A stretch of DNA of 64,000 nt, from the NCBI RefSeq assembly GCF_004919105.1, contig NZ_STGK01000002.1, positions 248,001-312,000 on the forward strand, given 5' to 3'. The notes under the pieces are model-generated. The model was not told the DNA's origin, ran no database searches, and was given only the letters and a program-made list of their open reading frames with translations. The DNA is from Nocardioides sp. GY 10113. GTDB lineage: Bacteria > Actinomycetota > Actinomycetes > Propionibacteriales > Nocardioidaceae. A program made the position numbers and the translations under genes. The stretch's first letter is position 1; every line of letters starts with the position of its first letter. Shown here piece by piece: positions 55,952-64,000 of this stretch.

Positions 55952-56983
55952 GTGCCCGCCGACCAGACCGCCGACCAGACCGCCGACCAGCCCTCCGAGC
56001 AGACCGACCGGGGCCGGGAGCTGGCCCGGTGGGTCCTGGCCACCGGCGCGCCGGAGGCGGCGGTCCTGGCCTGCGTCCACGCCGCCGACACGCGCGTCCC
56101 GGTCGGAGCGGTCTGCGTGTTGCTGCCGGGGTGCCTGGACTCCGTGGACGTCGGCCTGCCGGCGCAGCTGCTGGCCTGCGGCGTCCGCGAGGTGCGGGTG
56201 ACACCGTGCCCGCAGCACCCGGCCCGCGCGGCCGCGCGCGCAGCCCAGTGGGCGAGGGTCCTCGACGGCGTGACCCACGGGTCCACCGGGCGGCCGCGAC
56301 GGGCGCGGCGCAGCGGGCCGACGTTCAGCCTCGCCGACGGGCGAGCCAGCGATCGGCCGACGGTCTCGCGCAGGCGGCTGCTCGGACTGGGACGGGCCGC
56401 GCAGCCGCCGTTCGACCTCACGCTGGACGAGGCCGGGCGGGGCCTCGCCGCCCTCGCAGTGCTGCGCCGCGAGGGCAGGGCACGACCACTGCCGGACGCG
56501 ACACCCCCAGCGCCCGTCCCGGCGCCGCCGGTCCCCGAGCGAGCCGGCGGGGCCGGGTCTGCCGCTCCGGGCGAGCCGGTGGCGGAGCGGGAGTCGGCCG
56601 TCGCGGCGCGGCTGGTCGCGACCGGCTGCATCGCGTGCGGGGTCTGCGTGCAGGCGTGCCCGCACGACGCGCTCCGGCTGACCGACCTGGAGGGATCCTC
56701 CGTGCTGCGCCACCGTCCCGCGGACTGCCGCGGCGAGCAGGAGTGTGTCCGGCTGTGCCCGGAGAGCGCCCTGGCCGACGCCGGCGGGCTCTCGCTGCTC
56801 GACCTCGCTGATGCCTCGGGGGTCGTGCTGGCCCGGGTCGAGACCAACGCCTGCACCCGCTGCGGCGCCCGGCACCCGGCCGACGAGGGCCCGCTGTGCT
56901 CGCCCTGCGCCTACCGCCGGGCGAACCCGTTCGGTTCCGTGGTCCGCACCGGTCGACGCTCGGGCGGGCAGTCACCCGGCTGA
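55952..56983 (+). CDS. ferredoxin-like adaptor with [4Fe-4S] motif and zinc-ribbon, unrecognised architecture
   Basis: A 343-residue protein. Residues 1-18 are an ADQT repeat. Residues 22-110 (VCVLLPGCLDSVDVGLPAQL, CGVREVRVTPCP) resemble the cysteine-containing delta domain of viologen-reducing hydrogenases. After a basic Pro/Ala linker, Cys226/229/232/236 form a standard [4Fe-4S] site. A second site is degenerate (Cys259, Cys265, Cys269), and Cys301/304/316/319 make a zinc-ribbon-like motif. No signal peptide is seen. Position at the end of the DmsABC-like cluster suggests an electron-transfer or maturation role. I do not recognise the combined family. Confidence 0.7.
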   Translation: MPADQTADQTADQPSEQTDRGRELARWVLATGAPEAAVLACVHAADTRVPVGAVCVLLPGCLDSVDVGLPAQLLACGVREVRVTPCPQHPARAAARAAQWARVLDGVTHGSTGRPRRARRSGPTFSLADGRASDRPTVSRRRLLGLGRAAQPPFDLTLDEAGRGLAALAVLRREGRARPLPDATPPAPVPAPPVPERAGGAGSAAPGEPVAERESAVAARLVATGCIACGVCVQACPHDALRLTDLEGSSVLRHRPADCRGEQECVRLCPESALADAGGLSLLDLADASGVVLARVETNACTRCGARHPADEGPLCSPCAYRRANPFGSVVRTGRRSGGQSPG

Positions 56984-57007
56984 CGCGATGGCCGGCGTCG
57001 GGTCGGG

Positions 57008-57718
57008 TCAGCAGCTGTCGAGCATCTCCCGCAGCGCCCGCACCTCGCTCGCGTCCGCGGCGAGGCCCCAGCGGTACTTCGTCGTCACCCAGCGCACTGC
57101 GTACTCGCACTGGTAGGTCTGCCGCGGCCGCCAGGAGGCCGGGTCGTCGTCGCCCTTCGCGGCGTTCGTCGGGCCGTCCACGGCGAGCAGCACGCCCAGG
57201 TCGTTGGCGTAGGCCTCGCGCCGGTCGGCGGACCAGGCGGCCGCACCGGAGCGCCAGGCCTCCGCGAGCGGGACCACGTGGTCGATCTGGATCGCCTGGG
57301 CCTGACGCAGGTCCTTGAGGTCGTCGAGGACCAGCGTGGCACCGGTGTAGGGGTCGATCCACGTGCCGGCCAGGACGTCGTGGTCGCAGGAGCCCTGCGG
57401 GGCGACGGTGGTCGTGCCGCGCACGGCATCGCGGACCAGCACGTCGTCGCGCTGGTTGCACCCGTTGCCGTCGAGGTCGGCCCAGGCCCGCCCGAACGCC
57501 TCGCGCCGGTAGTCCGGCAGCTCGCGCGGGTGTCGGTCGACCCGGCCGAGCCCGTCGAGGTGCGCCGCGGCCTCGGTGCGGGTCGCGGCCGGCACCGGCG
57601 TCGTCGCGGATCCCGGCGTCCCCGGCTCCGAGGTCGAGCAGCCGCCGGCGTACGTCGTCAGGGCCACCCCCGCGCCCGCCGCGACCAGGATCACCCGCAC
57701 AGCCCTCTGCCACCCCAC
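57008..57718 (-). CDS. secreted HNH-family endonuclease (DUF1524-like)
   Basis: A 236-residue protein with a hydrophobic start ([21 protein letters not shown]) that ends in a possible lipobox AGGC. The catalytic region is [14 protein letters not shown] (the DH of the HNH motif) with [12 protein letters not shown] downstream and a final Cys pair (YQCEYA, DSC). Similar proteins are widespread secreted nucleases of actinomycetes, perhaps for nutrient DNA. The GTG at 57718 is 41 bp from the divergent rnhA start. Export as lipoprotein or soluble protein is unresolved. Confidence 0.82.
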   Translation of the reverse strand: MGWQRAVRVILVAAGAGVALTTYAGGCSTSEPGTPGSATTPVPAATRTEAAAHLDGLGRVDRHPRELPDYRREAFGRAWADLDGNGCNQRDDVLVRDAVRGTTTVAPQGSCDHDVLAGTWIDPYTGATLVLDDLKDLRQAQAIQIDHVVPLAEAWRSGAAAWSADRREAYANDLGVLLAVDGPTNAAKGDDDPASWRPRQTYQCEYAVRWVTTKYRWGLAADASEVRALREMLDSC

Positions 57719-57747
57719 GGGCCGACCCTCGCACGAGGGCCCGCCAC

Positions 57748-57753
57748 TACTAT
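57748..57753 (+). promoter_or_regulatory. -10 TACTAT of rnhA, leaderless
   Basis: TACTAT lies 6 nt before the GTG at 57760. The 41-bp gap to the divergent nuclease gene leaves little room for a separate leader. Confidence 0.45.
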
Positions 57754-57759
57754 CCGCAG

Positions 57760-58245
57760 GTGCCTGTTTCGCCCGCAGAACCCCCCGCCGACTCCCCCGC
57801 CGACGACCTCGCCGTGACGGTCTACACCGACGGCGCCTGCCTCGGGAACCCCGGCCCCGGGGGCTGGGGCGCCGTCCTGACGTACGGCGCCCACGAGCGG
57901 GAGCTGTACGGCGGCGAGCCGGACACCACGAACAACCGGATGGAGCTGATGGCCGCCATCCAGGCATTGGAGACGCTGAACCGACCCTCGCGGGTCGTGC
58001 TGTTCACCGACAGCAGCTACGTCCGCAACGGGATCCTGTCGTGGGTGGCGAAGTGGAAGGCGAACGGCTGGCGCACCGCATCGAAGCAGCCGGTCAAGAA
58101 CGAGGACCTGTGGCGCCGGCTGGACGAGGCGGCGGCGCGGCACGACGTGACCTGGAACTGGGTCAAGGGCCACGCGGGCGACCCGGGCAACGAGCGGGCC
58201 GACGAGCTCGCCGGCCGCGGCGCGCGCGAGGTCGCCGGGAGCTGA
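57760..58245 (+). CDS. rnhA: ribonuclease HI
   Basis: A 161-residue RNase HI that degrades the RNA of RNA-DNA hybrids. The catalytic set is complete: Asp24 (VYTDGAC), Glu62 (NNRMELMAA), Asp84 (FTDSSYV), His138 and Asp148 ([16 protein letters not shown]). The basic protrusion region [16 protein letters not shown] is present. It has a 17-residue Pro/Ala-rich N-terminal extension and probably leaderless expression. Confidence 0.96.
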   Translation: MPVSPAEPPADSPADDLAVTVYTDGACLGNPGPGGWGAVLTYGAHERELYGGEPDTTNNRMELMAAIQALETLNRPSRVVLFTDSSYVRNGILSWVAKWKANGWRTASKQPVKNEDLWRRLDEAAARHDVTWNWVKGHAGDPGNERADELAGRGAREVAGS

Positions 58246-58284
58246 TCCCCCGGCGCGCTCGACGTCAGGCGTCGGCGCCGTGCC

Positions 58285-59199
58285 TCAGCAGCGGCTGATC
58301 ACCGCGTCCTTGCGCGCGTCGTCGCCGTAGCGGCGGGCCTCGGCGGTGTTGGGCAGCACCACGCTGGCGCCGCCGACGTTGCCGATGCTGCCTCCGAGGA
58401 CGCAGCCGGTGATCTTGGTCGGGTCGACCTGGGCGACGGCCTGGCCCAGCTTGAACAGCTCGGTCGGTCCGAGGTCGGTCTCGAGGTGCTGCAGCACGCT
58501 CATCACACCGCCCTCGACGAATCCGGGCTCGGACGCCCGGTCGGCGACCTTCTGCTGGATGCCTCGCAGGACCCGCTGCTGGTTCGCGGAGCGGTCGAAG
58601 TCGCCGCCGGGCAGCGACTTGCGGATCCGGCCGAAGGCGGTCGAGCCGTGGCCGTTGAGGCGCAGCTTGCCGGCCTGGAAGCCCTGGGGCCACAGGTACG
58701 GGTCGGAGAAGTAGCGCGGGTTCTCCACGGTGATCCCGCCGATGTCGTTGACCATGTCGCGCAGGCCCCAGAACGTGGTGACCATGACGTAGTCCGGCTG
58801 GATCCCGATCAGGTTGCCGACGGCCTGGCCGAGCAGGTCGGGGCCGCCGAAGTAGAGCGCGGCGTTGATCCGGTTGGACCCGACGCCGGGGATCGAGACC
58901 CAGCTGTCCCGGGGGATGCCGATCGAGGTGGCCGCGCCGGTCGCGGTGTTCATGCCGACCAGCTGGAGGGCGTCGCCGCGGGTACGCAGCGGGTTCTCCC
59001 CCTGCCGCGCGTCGGCCCCGACCGCCAGGATCCACACGATGTCGGGATCGACGTCGACCGCCTCGGCGCGCTCGATCTTGACCAGGGAGAAGCGGGTGGG
59101 CGCGGGGGCCGCGTCCGGGACCAGCACCACCGTCAGCGCGAGCACTGCGGCCAGCGCCGCCGTCTTGAGCAGCCGCAGCCGCATCGGTCCCCGCATCAT
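58285..59199 (-). CDS. LytR-CpsA-Psr (LCP) family protein
   Basis: A 304-residue protein with an N-terminal membrane anchor (LLKTAALAAVLALTVVLVPDA) and an LCP domain: GADARQGENPLRTRGDALQLV, SIGIPRDSWVSIPG, NRINAALYFGGP, DIGGITVENPRYF and the Arg pair in FGRIRKSLPGGDFDRSANQQRVL. LCP enzymes transfer lipid-linked glycans to the cell wall. The ATG at 59199 overlaps the upstream lipoprotein stop as ATGA. Confidence 0.93.
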   Translation of the reverse strand: MMRGPMRLRLLKTAALAAVLALTVVLVPDAAPAPTRFSLVKIERAEAVDVDPDIVWILAVGADARQGENPLRTRGDALQLVGMNTATGAATSIGIPRDSWVSIPGVGSNRINAALYFGGPDLLGQAVGNLIGIQPDYVMVTTFWGLRDMVNDIGGITVENPRYFSDPYLWPQGFQAGKLRLNGHGSTAFGRIRKSLPGGDFDRSANQQRVLRGIQQKVADRASEPGFVEGGVMSVLQHLETDLGPTELFKLGQAVAQVDPTKITGCVLGGSIGNVGGASVVLPNTAEARRYGDDARKDAVISRC

Positions 59200-59828
59200 G
59201 CGTCCCCTCCGGCCTTGCTCTGGTCGGCCCGGTCGGTCTTGTCGGCGGGCGCGAACGAGCCCCGCTCCACCGTGAAGCCGAACACCTTCCACCCCTTCTT
59301 GACCGGGCTCAGCATCAGCCGCCCGACCACCTTCTCCTGCCGCTTCGCGCCCTCGCGCTGGAGCACCACGCGGAACCGCGCGGTCGCGGCGGCGACCTCG
59401 CCGCCCGGGGCGAGCACGTCGACCTTCACCACGGCCGGGCGGACCTCGACGCCATCGGCCGAGGCGAGCGCGGCGTTGGTCAGCAGCGCTCGCTGGCGCT
59501 TCGCCGACGCGGCGGCCTGCGGGGTGAAGTCGGCGAACGCGGTGCCGAGGTCCACGGCCGATCCGGTCTCGACGTAGGCCGCCTCCATCCAGTCGGCGAC
59601 CACCTCCCGCACGTCGCGCAGGACCTCGCGGCGGTCGGACCGACCCAGGCGGCCCGTGACGTTGCCCACATCCGCGCGTACCGAGAACGGCGTCGGCTCG
59701 GCCGTCACGGGCGTCGGGGTGGTCTGCGCCGCGGGCGCCGCGTCGTCCGAGCAGGCGGCTGTGAGCGGCATCAACGCGGCGATCACAGCGGCGGCGGCGG
59801 ACGTCGTACGGCGTGGGGATCGGGACAT
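59196..59828 (-). CDS. lipoprotein of unknown function upstream of the LCP gene
   Basis: A 210-residue protein with an Arg-rich start, a hydrophobic stretch and a lipobox LTAAC (Cys26), then a Thr/Pro linker and a folded domain (RREVLRDVREVVADWMEAAYV, VVKVDVLAPGGEVAAATARFRVVL, KKGWKVFGFTVERG). The alpha-plus-beta pattern resembles NTF2/Mce-associated-type accessory domains, but I cannot name the family. GGAGG precedes the ATG. Its 4-bp overlap with the LCP gene suggests a shared cell-envelope task. Confidence 0.8.
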   Translation of the reverse strand: MSRSPRRTTSAAAAVIAALMPLTAACSDDAAPAAQTTPTPVTAEPTPFSVRADVGNVTGRLGRSDRREVLRDVREVVADWMEAAYVETGSAVDLGTAFADFTPQAAASAKRQRALLTNAALASADGVEVRPAVVKVDVLAPGGEVAAATARFRVVLQREGAKRQEKVVGRLMLSPVKKGWKVFGFTVERGSFAPADKTDRADQSKAGGDA

Positions 59829-59902
59829 GGGGACACCTCCTGCAGCGGCAGACTCTCTCACCTCCGGCGACACAGTGCCGCAACGGGGACCTCGCCTGCG
59901 GC

Positions 59903-59927
59903 ATTTAATAGGTCATAGGACTAGCCT
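59903..59927. promoter_or_regulatory. AT-rich divergent promoter region before kgd
   Basis: The stretch ATTTAATAGGTCATAGG and the following TAGCCT (59922-59927) form the only AT-rich island in the 192-bp gap between the lipoprotein gene and kgd. Several TANNNT hexamers occur on both strands; I cannot choose one. A kgd leader of about 90 nt would result. Confidence 0.3.
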
Positions 59928-60020
59928 TGGTTGCCGACACCGCGTGGCGTCCCAAGGGAGGGGCGCACTTGGTCGGGGGTCAAGCCACGGGTCAGTTCAT
60001 CGGAAGAGGCGAAGCACGTC

Positions 60021-63000
60021 GTGACGCAGTCGTCAGACCAGCAGTCCACCACCACCTCCCAGGGCTCGGTCGAGCCCGCGGGCGGCGACTTCGGAGCCAA
60101 CGAGTGGCTCGTCGAGGAGATGCGGGCGCGGTTCGACGCCGACCCCAGCAGCGTCGACGAGGCCTGGGCCCGCTACTTCGGATCCAAGCCGGCCGGCACC
60201 GCCGCCTCGAACGGCACGAACGGCGCCGCCACGCCCGCCAAGCCCGCTGCCCAGCCGGCCGCGACGGCTGCCCCGACCACCCCCAAGCCCGCCGCCAAGC
60301 CCGCCGCCGCGGCGCCCGCCGCGCCCGCCGCCAAGCCGGTTCCCAAGGCGACCCCGGCACCCCAGGTGAGCCCCGCCTCGGCGACCACCCCCAGCCCGGC
60401 GTCCCGGCCGACCCCCAAGGAGTCGCCGCGCCCCGCGCCGGTCGCCGCGACCGACGAGCCCAAGGTGACCGTCCTGCGCGGCATCCCGGCCGCCACCGCG
60501 AAGAACATGGACGTCTCGCTCAGCGTGCCCACGGCGACCTCGGTCCGTGAGATCCCGGTCAAGCTGCTGTGGGACAACCGCATCGTCATCAACAGCCACC
60601 TGGCCCGCGCCCGCGGCGGCAAGGTCTCGTTCACCCACATCATCGGCTACGCCCTGATCCGTGCACTGCGGTCGATGCCGGAGATGAACAACTCGTTCGC
60701 CGAGGTCGACGGCAAGCCCGCGATGGTGACCCCGGCGCACGTGAACCTCGGCCTGGCCATCGACCAGAAGAAGCCCGACGGCACCCGCCAGCTCGTCGCC
60801 CCCTCGATCAAGGGCTGCGAGACCATGGACTTCGCGGCCTTCTGGACCGCCTACGAGGACATGATCCGCAAGGCGCGCGACAACAAGCTGACGATGGAGG
60901 ACTACTCCGGGACGACCGTCAGCCTGACCAACGTCGGCGGCCTCGGCACGGTCCACTCGGTGCCCCGCCTGATGGCCGGCCAGGCCGCGATCATCGGCGT
61001 CGGCGCGATGGAGTACCCCGCCGCCTGGCAGGGCGCCTCGGAGGAGGCGATCGCCAAGAACGGCATCAGCAAGGTGATGACGATCACCTCGACCTACGAC
61101 CACCGCGTCATCCAGGGCGCGCAGTCGGGCGAGTTCCTCAAGCGGGTCCACCTGCTCCTGCTCGGCGAGGACGGCTTCTACGACGAGATCTTCCGCTCGC
61201 TGCGGATCCCCTACGAGCCGATCCGCTGGAACGCCGACATCGCGACGTCCCACGACGACGAGATCGACAAGCAGGCGCGGATCCTCGAGCTGATCCACGC
61301 CTACCGGGTCCGCGGCCACCTGATGGCCGACACCGACCCGCTGGAGTACAAGCAGCGCAGCCACCCCGACCTGCGGATCGAGTCCCACGGCCTGACCCTG
61401 TGGGACCTGGAGCGGGAGTTCCCGACCGGCTCGTTCGGCGGCGCCCACCGCCGCTTCATGAAGCTGCGCCACATCCTCGGCATCCTGCGCGACTCCTACT
61501 GCCGCACCACCGGCATCGAGTACATGCACATCATGGATCCCGAGCAGCGCCAGTGGATCCAGGAGCGGGTCGAGCAGCCGCACACCAAGCTGCCCCGCGA
61601 GGAGCAGCTCCGGATCCTGCTGAAGCTCAACCAGGCCGAGGCGTTCGAGACCTTCCTCCAGACGAAGTTCGTCGGCCAGAAGCGGTTCTCCCTCGAGGGC
61701 GGCGAGACCACGATCCCGGTCGTGGACGAGATCGCCGAGGCAGCGGCCAACGCCGGCCTCGACGAGGTCGCGATCGGCATGGCCCACCGCGGCCGCCTGA
61801 ACGTGCTGGCCAACATCGTCGGCAAGTCCTACAACCAGATCTTCCGCGAGTTCGAGGGCAACATCGACCCGCGCACGGTGCAGGGCTCCGGCGACGTGAA
61901 GTACCACCTCGGCGCCGAGGGTGAGTTCGTCGCCGAGACCGGCGAGACCATCAAGGTCTCGGTCGCCGCGAACCCGTCCCACCTGGAGACCGTCGACCCG
62001 GTCCTCGAGGGCATCGCCCGCGCCAAGCAGGACGTGCTCAACCAGGGCGAGGCGTTCCCGGTCCTCCCGCTGCTGCTGCACGGCGACGCCGCGTTCGCCG
62101 GCCAGGGCGTGGTCGCCGAGACGCTGAACCTCTCCCAGCTGCGCGGCTACCGCACCGGCGGCACGATCCACCTGGTCATCAACAACCAGGTCGGCTTCAC
62201 CACCTCGCCGGGCTCCTCGCGCTCCTCGCTCTACGCGACCGACGTGGCCCGGATGGTGCAGGCGCCGATCTTCCACGTCAACGGCGACGACCCGGAGGCG
62301 TGCATCCGCGTGGCCCGCCTCGCGTTCGAGTACCGCCAGGCGTTCCACAAGGACGTCGTCATCGATCTGGTCTGCTACCGCCGTCGCGGCCACAACGAGG
62401 GTGACGACCCGTCGTACACCCAGCCGCTGATGTACGACCTGATCGAGCAGAAGCGCTCCGTGCGCAAGCTCTACACCGAGTCCCTGATCGGTCGTGGCGA
62501 CATCACGATCGAGGAGGCCGAGCAGGTCCTGCGCGACTACCAGCAGCAGCTGGAGCGGGTCTTCACCGAGGTCCGCGAGGCCAGCACGGCCCCGTCGGAG
62601 TGGACCACCGTGCCCGAGTACCCGGAGAAGCCGGCCGGCGAGACCGAGACCGCCATCTCCCACGAGGTGCTCAAGCGGATCGCGGACTCCTACGTCACCC
62701 CGCCGGACGGGTTCACCGTCCACCCGAAGGTGATGCCGCAGCTCCAGCGCCGCGCCGCCGCCATCCTCGACGGCCCGATCGACTGGGGCACCGGCGAGAT
62801 CCTCGCGTTCGGTGCGCTGCTGATGGATGGCCGGCCGGTCCGCCTGGCCGGCCAGGACAGCCGCCGCGGCACCTTCGTGCAGCGGTTCGCGACCATCATC
62901 GACCGGGTCAACGCCGACGAGTGGACCCCGCTGTCCAACCTCTCGGACGACCAGGCGAAGTTCTTCGTCTACGACAGCCTGCTCTCGGAGTACGCCGCGC

Positions 63001-63797
63001 TCGGGTTCGAGTACGGGTACTCGGTGGCACGCCCCGATGCGCTCGTCCTCTGGGAGGCGCAGTTCGGTGACTTCGTCAACGGCGCGCAGACCGTGATCGA
63101 CGAGTACATCAGCTCGGGCAAGACCAAGTGGGGCCAGGACTCCGGCGTCGTGCTGCTGCTGCCGCACGGCTACGAGGGCCAGGGACCGGACCACTCCTCG
63201 GCCCGGATCGAGCGGTTCATGACGCTCTGCGCCGACGAGGCGTTCGTCGTCGCCCAGCCCTCCACGCCGGCCTCGCACTTCCACCTGCTGCGCCGCCACT
63301 CGCTCGGCAACGAGCACAAGCCGCTGATCATCTTCACCCCGAAGTCGATGCTCAAGCGCAAGGAGGCGGCGTCCCAGCCGTCCGACTTCACCGAGGGCAC
63401 GTTCCAGCCGCTGATCGGCGACAGCACCGCGGACCCGGCCAAGGTCGAGACGCTGCTGCTCTGCTCGGGCCGGATCACCTGGGACCTGATGGTCGAGCGC
63501 GGCAAGCGCGACAACGGCGAGAAGTTCGCGATCGCCCGCGTCGAGCAGCTCTACCCGGAGCCTGCCGCCGAGCTGGCCGCCGAGATCGCCAAGTACCCGA
63601 ACCTGAAGAGCGTCCGCTGGGTGCAGGACGAGCCGCGGAACATGGGCCCGTGGCCCTACTACGGCCTCAACGTGTTCCCGAAGCTCGGCGCCCAGGTCGA
63701 CGTGGTCAGCCGGCCCGCCTCCTCCTCCCCCTCCGTCGGCGCGCACAAGCGCCACCTGGAGGAGCAGAAGGGGCTGCTCGGCGAGGCCTTCGCCTGA
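60021..63797 (+). CDS. kgd: multifunctional 2-oxoglutarate dehydrogenase E1/E2 (Kgd/OdhA type)
   Basis: A 1258-residue fusion of an E2 succinyltransferase-like domain and a thiamine-dependent E1. Residues 20-55 are the N-terminal E1 segment ([14 protein letters not shown]), 60-145 an Ala/Pro/Lys linker, and 150-385 the acyltransferase domain with catalytic His361 ([15 protein letters not shown]). From ~400 on is the E1 with [33 protein letters not shown] and [10 protein letters not shown]. No lipoyl domain is present, so lipoyl comes from the separate pyruvate dehydrogenase E2, as in corynebacteria and mycobacteria. GTG at 60021 is preferred; its ribosome site is weak. Confidence 0.95.
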   Translation: MTQSSDQQSTTTSQGSVEPAGGDFGANEWLVEEMRARFDADPSSVDEAWARYFGSKPAGTAASNGTNGAATPAKPAAQPAATAAPTTPKPAAKPAAAAPAAPAAKPVPKATPAPQVSPASATTPSPASRPTPKESPRPAPVAATDEPKVTVLRGIPAATAKNMDVSLSVPTATSVREIPVKLLWDNRIVINSHLARARGGKVSFTHIIGYALIRALRSMPEMNNSFAEVDGKPAMVTPAHVNLGLAIDQKKPDGTRQLVAPSIKGCETMDFAAFWTAYEDMIRKARDNKLTMEDYSGTTVSLTNVGGLGTVHSVPRLMAGQAAIIGVGAMEYPAAWQGASEEAIAKNGISKVMTITSTYDHRVIQGAQSGEFLKRVHLLLLGEDGFYDEIFRSLRIPYEPIRWNADIATSHDDEIDKQARILELIHAYRVRGHLMADTDPLEYKQRSHPDLRIESHGLTLWDLEREFPTGSFGGAHRRFMKLRHILGILRDSYCRTTGIEYMHIMDPEQRQWIQERVEQPHTKLPREEQLRILLKLNQAEAFETFLQTKFVGQKRFSLEGGETTIPVVDEIAEAAANAGLDEVAIGMAHRGRLNVLANIVGKSYNQIFREFEGNIDPRTVQGSGDVKYHLGAEGEFVAETGETIKVSVAANPSHLETVDPVLEGIARAKQDVLNQGEAFPVLPLLLHGDAAFAGQGVVAETLNLSQLRGYRTGGTIHLVINNQVGFTTSPGSSRSSLYATDVARMVQAPIFHVNGDDPEACIRVARLAFEYRQAFHKDVVIDLVCYRRRGHNEGDDPSYTQPLMYDLIEQKRSVRKLYTESLIGRGDITIEEAEQVLRDYQQQLERVFTEVREASTAPSEWTTVPEYPEKPAGETETAISHEVLKRIADSYVTPPDGFTVHPKVMPQLQRRAAAILDGPIDWGTGEILAFGALLMDGRPVRLAGQDSRRGTFVQRFATIIDRVNADEWTPLSNLSDDQAKFFVYDSLLSEYAALGFEYGYSVARPDALVLWEAQFGDFVNGAQTVIDEYISSGKTKWGQDSGVVLLLPHGYEGQGPDHSSARIERFMTLCADEAFVVAQPSTPASHFHLLRRHSLGNEHKPLIIFTPKSMLKRKEAASQPSDFTEGTFQPLIGDSTADPAKVETLLLCSGRITWDLMVERGKRDNGEKFAIARVEQLYPEPAAELAAEIAKYPNLKSVRWVQDEPRNMGPWPYYGLNVFPKLGAQVDVVSRPASSSPSVGAHKRHLEEQKGLLGEAFA

Positions 63798-63821
63798 GCG
63801 TCGGCGACTGAGGAGGTTCGG

Positions 63822-63998
63822 ATGTACTTCACCGATCGCGGGATCGAGGAGCTCGAGAAGCGCCGGGGTGACGACGAGGTCACCCTGGCCTGGCTCGCCG
63901 AGAGGCTCCAGGAGTTCACCGACACCCACCCGGAGTTCGAGACCGCGGTGGAGCGGTTCGCGACCTGGCTGGCTCGGCTGGACGACCCGGAGGACTGA
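63822..63998 (+). CDS. DUF6104 small protein
   Basis: A 58-residue acidic helical protein, MYFTDRGIEELEKRRGDDE through ERFATWLARLDD. This small family follows kgd in many actinomycetes, and the 24-bp gap with GAGGA upstream suggests cotranscription. The function is unknown; a regulatory partner of Kgd is possible only by context. It is too short for many gene finders but complete, ending 2 bases before the window edge. Confidence 0.85.
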   Translation: MYFTDRGIEELEKRRGDDEVTLAWLAERLQEFTDTHPEFETAVERFATWLARLDDPED

Positions 63999-64000
63999 GC

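Noticed and set aside
60033-63929. Very long open frame opposite kgd (about 1300 codons), and similar frames opposite ispG-rip1 and the SNF2 helicase
   Set aside because: High GC content suppresses stop codons in shadow frames. The translations are Arg/Gly/Asp/His-rich low-complexity without domains, while the true frames carry clear catalytic motifs.

Overview
The window is about 64 kb of chromosome from a high-GC Gram-positive bacterium. The actinobacterial order argS-lysA-hom-thrC-thrB-rho-rpmE-prfA-prmC-sua5-wecA-atp-DUF2550, the NucS mismatch endonuclease, the 2-oxoglutarate dehydrogenase of the fused Kgd type, DUF4081-GNAT next to ispG-rip1-dxr, and a Ccr/MeaA ethylmalonyl-CoA route all fit an aerobic actinomycete. 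A relative of Nocardioides is my best guess, but the genus is inference. Genes are densely packed. After choosing start sites, no gap without a gene exceeds 300 bases. I saw no rRNA, CRISPR array, phage gene, integrase or insertion sequence.

Left part (1-7.2 kb, minus strand): the 3' truncated end of a DUF4081 GNAT gene, then ispG, rip1 and dxr (MEP isoprenoid pathway plus intramembrane protease), a YjbR-like gene, a nested inverted-repeat cluster, and meaB overlapping a thiolase. From 7.4 to 24.8 kb lies a carbon-metabolism region: methylmalonyl-CoA epimerase, the three-gene 5-oxoprolinase operon pxpABC, crotonyl-CoA carboxylase/reductase, a polar-growth-type coiled-coil protein coupled to an AI-2E family permease, a 3-hydroxyacyl-CoA dehydrogenase of unusual domain order, nucS, ferritin with a small cysteine-rich gene behind an IdeR-like box, the B12-dependent mutase MeaA, a STAS protein and a cobalamin adenosyltransferase. 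Ccr, MeaA, MeaB, epimerase, thiolase, dehydrogenase and adenosyltransferase together make most of an acetyl-CoA to methylmalonyl-CoA assimilation route.

Middle (24.9-49.2 kb): a SWIM-SNF2 helicase converges on a long minus-strand block that runs from argS down to DUF2550. This block holds arginyl-tRNA synthetase, lysine and threonine biosynthesis, Rho, ribosomal protein bL31, release factor 1 and its methylase, threonylcarbamoyl-AMP synthase, a WecA-type transferase, and the complete F1Fo ATP synthase. The Rho here has lost its P-loop and its arginine finger and is the most striking object in the window.

Right part (49.3-64 kb): tRNA-Arg(CCG) with its terminator, then a plus-strand respiratory cluster. 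The cluster comprises a TorD-like chaperone, a DmsA-like Tat-exported molybdoenzyme, a four-cluster DmsB, a DmsC anchor, a second TorD-like protein and a novel ferredoxin-like adaptor. After it come a secreted HNH nuclease, RNase HI, an LCP-family protein with a lipoprotein partner, the 1258-residue Kgd and a DUF6104 gene. A recurring signal is a TANNNT hexamer (often TAGGCT) 6-8 nt before the start codon with no Shine-Dalgarno, which marks at least 13 probable leaderless genes.
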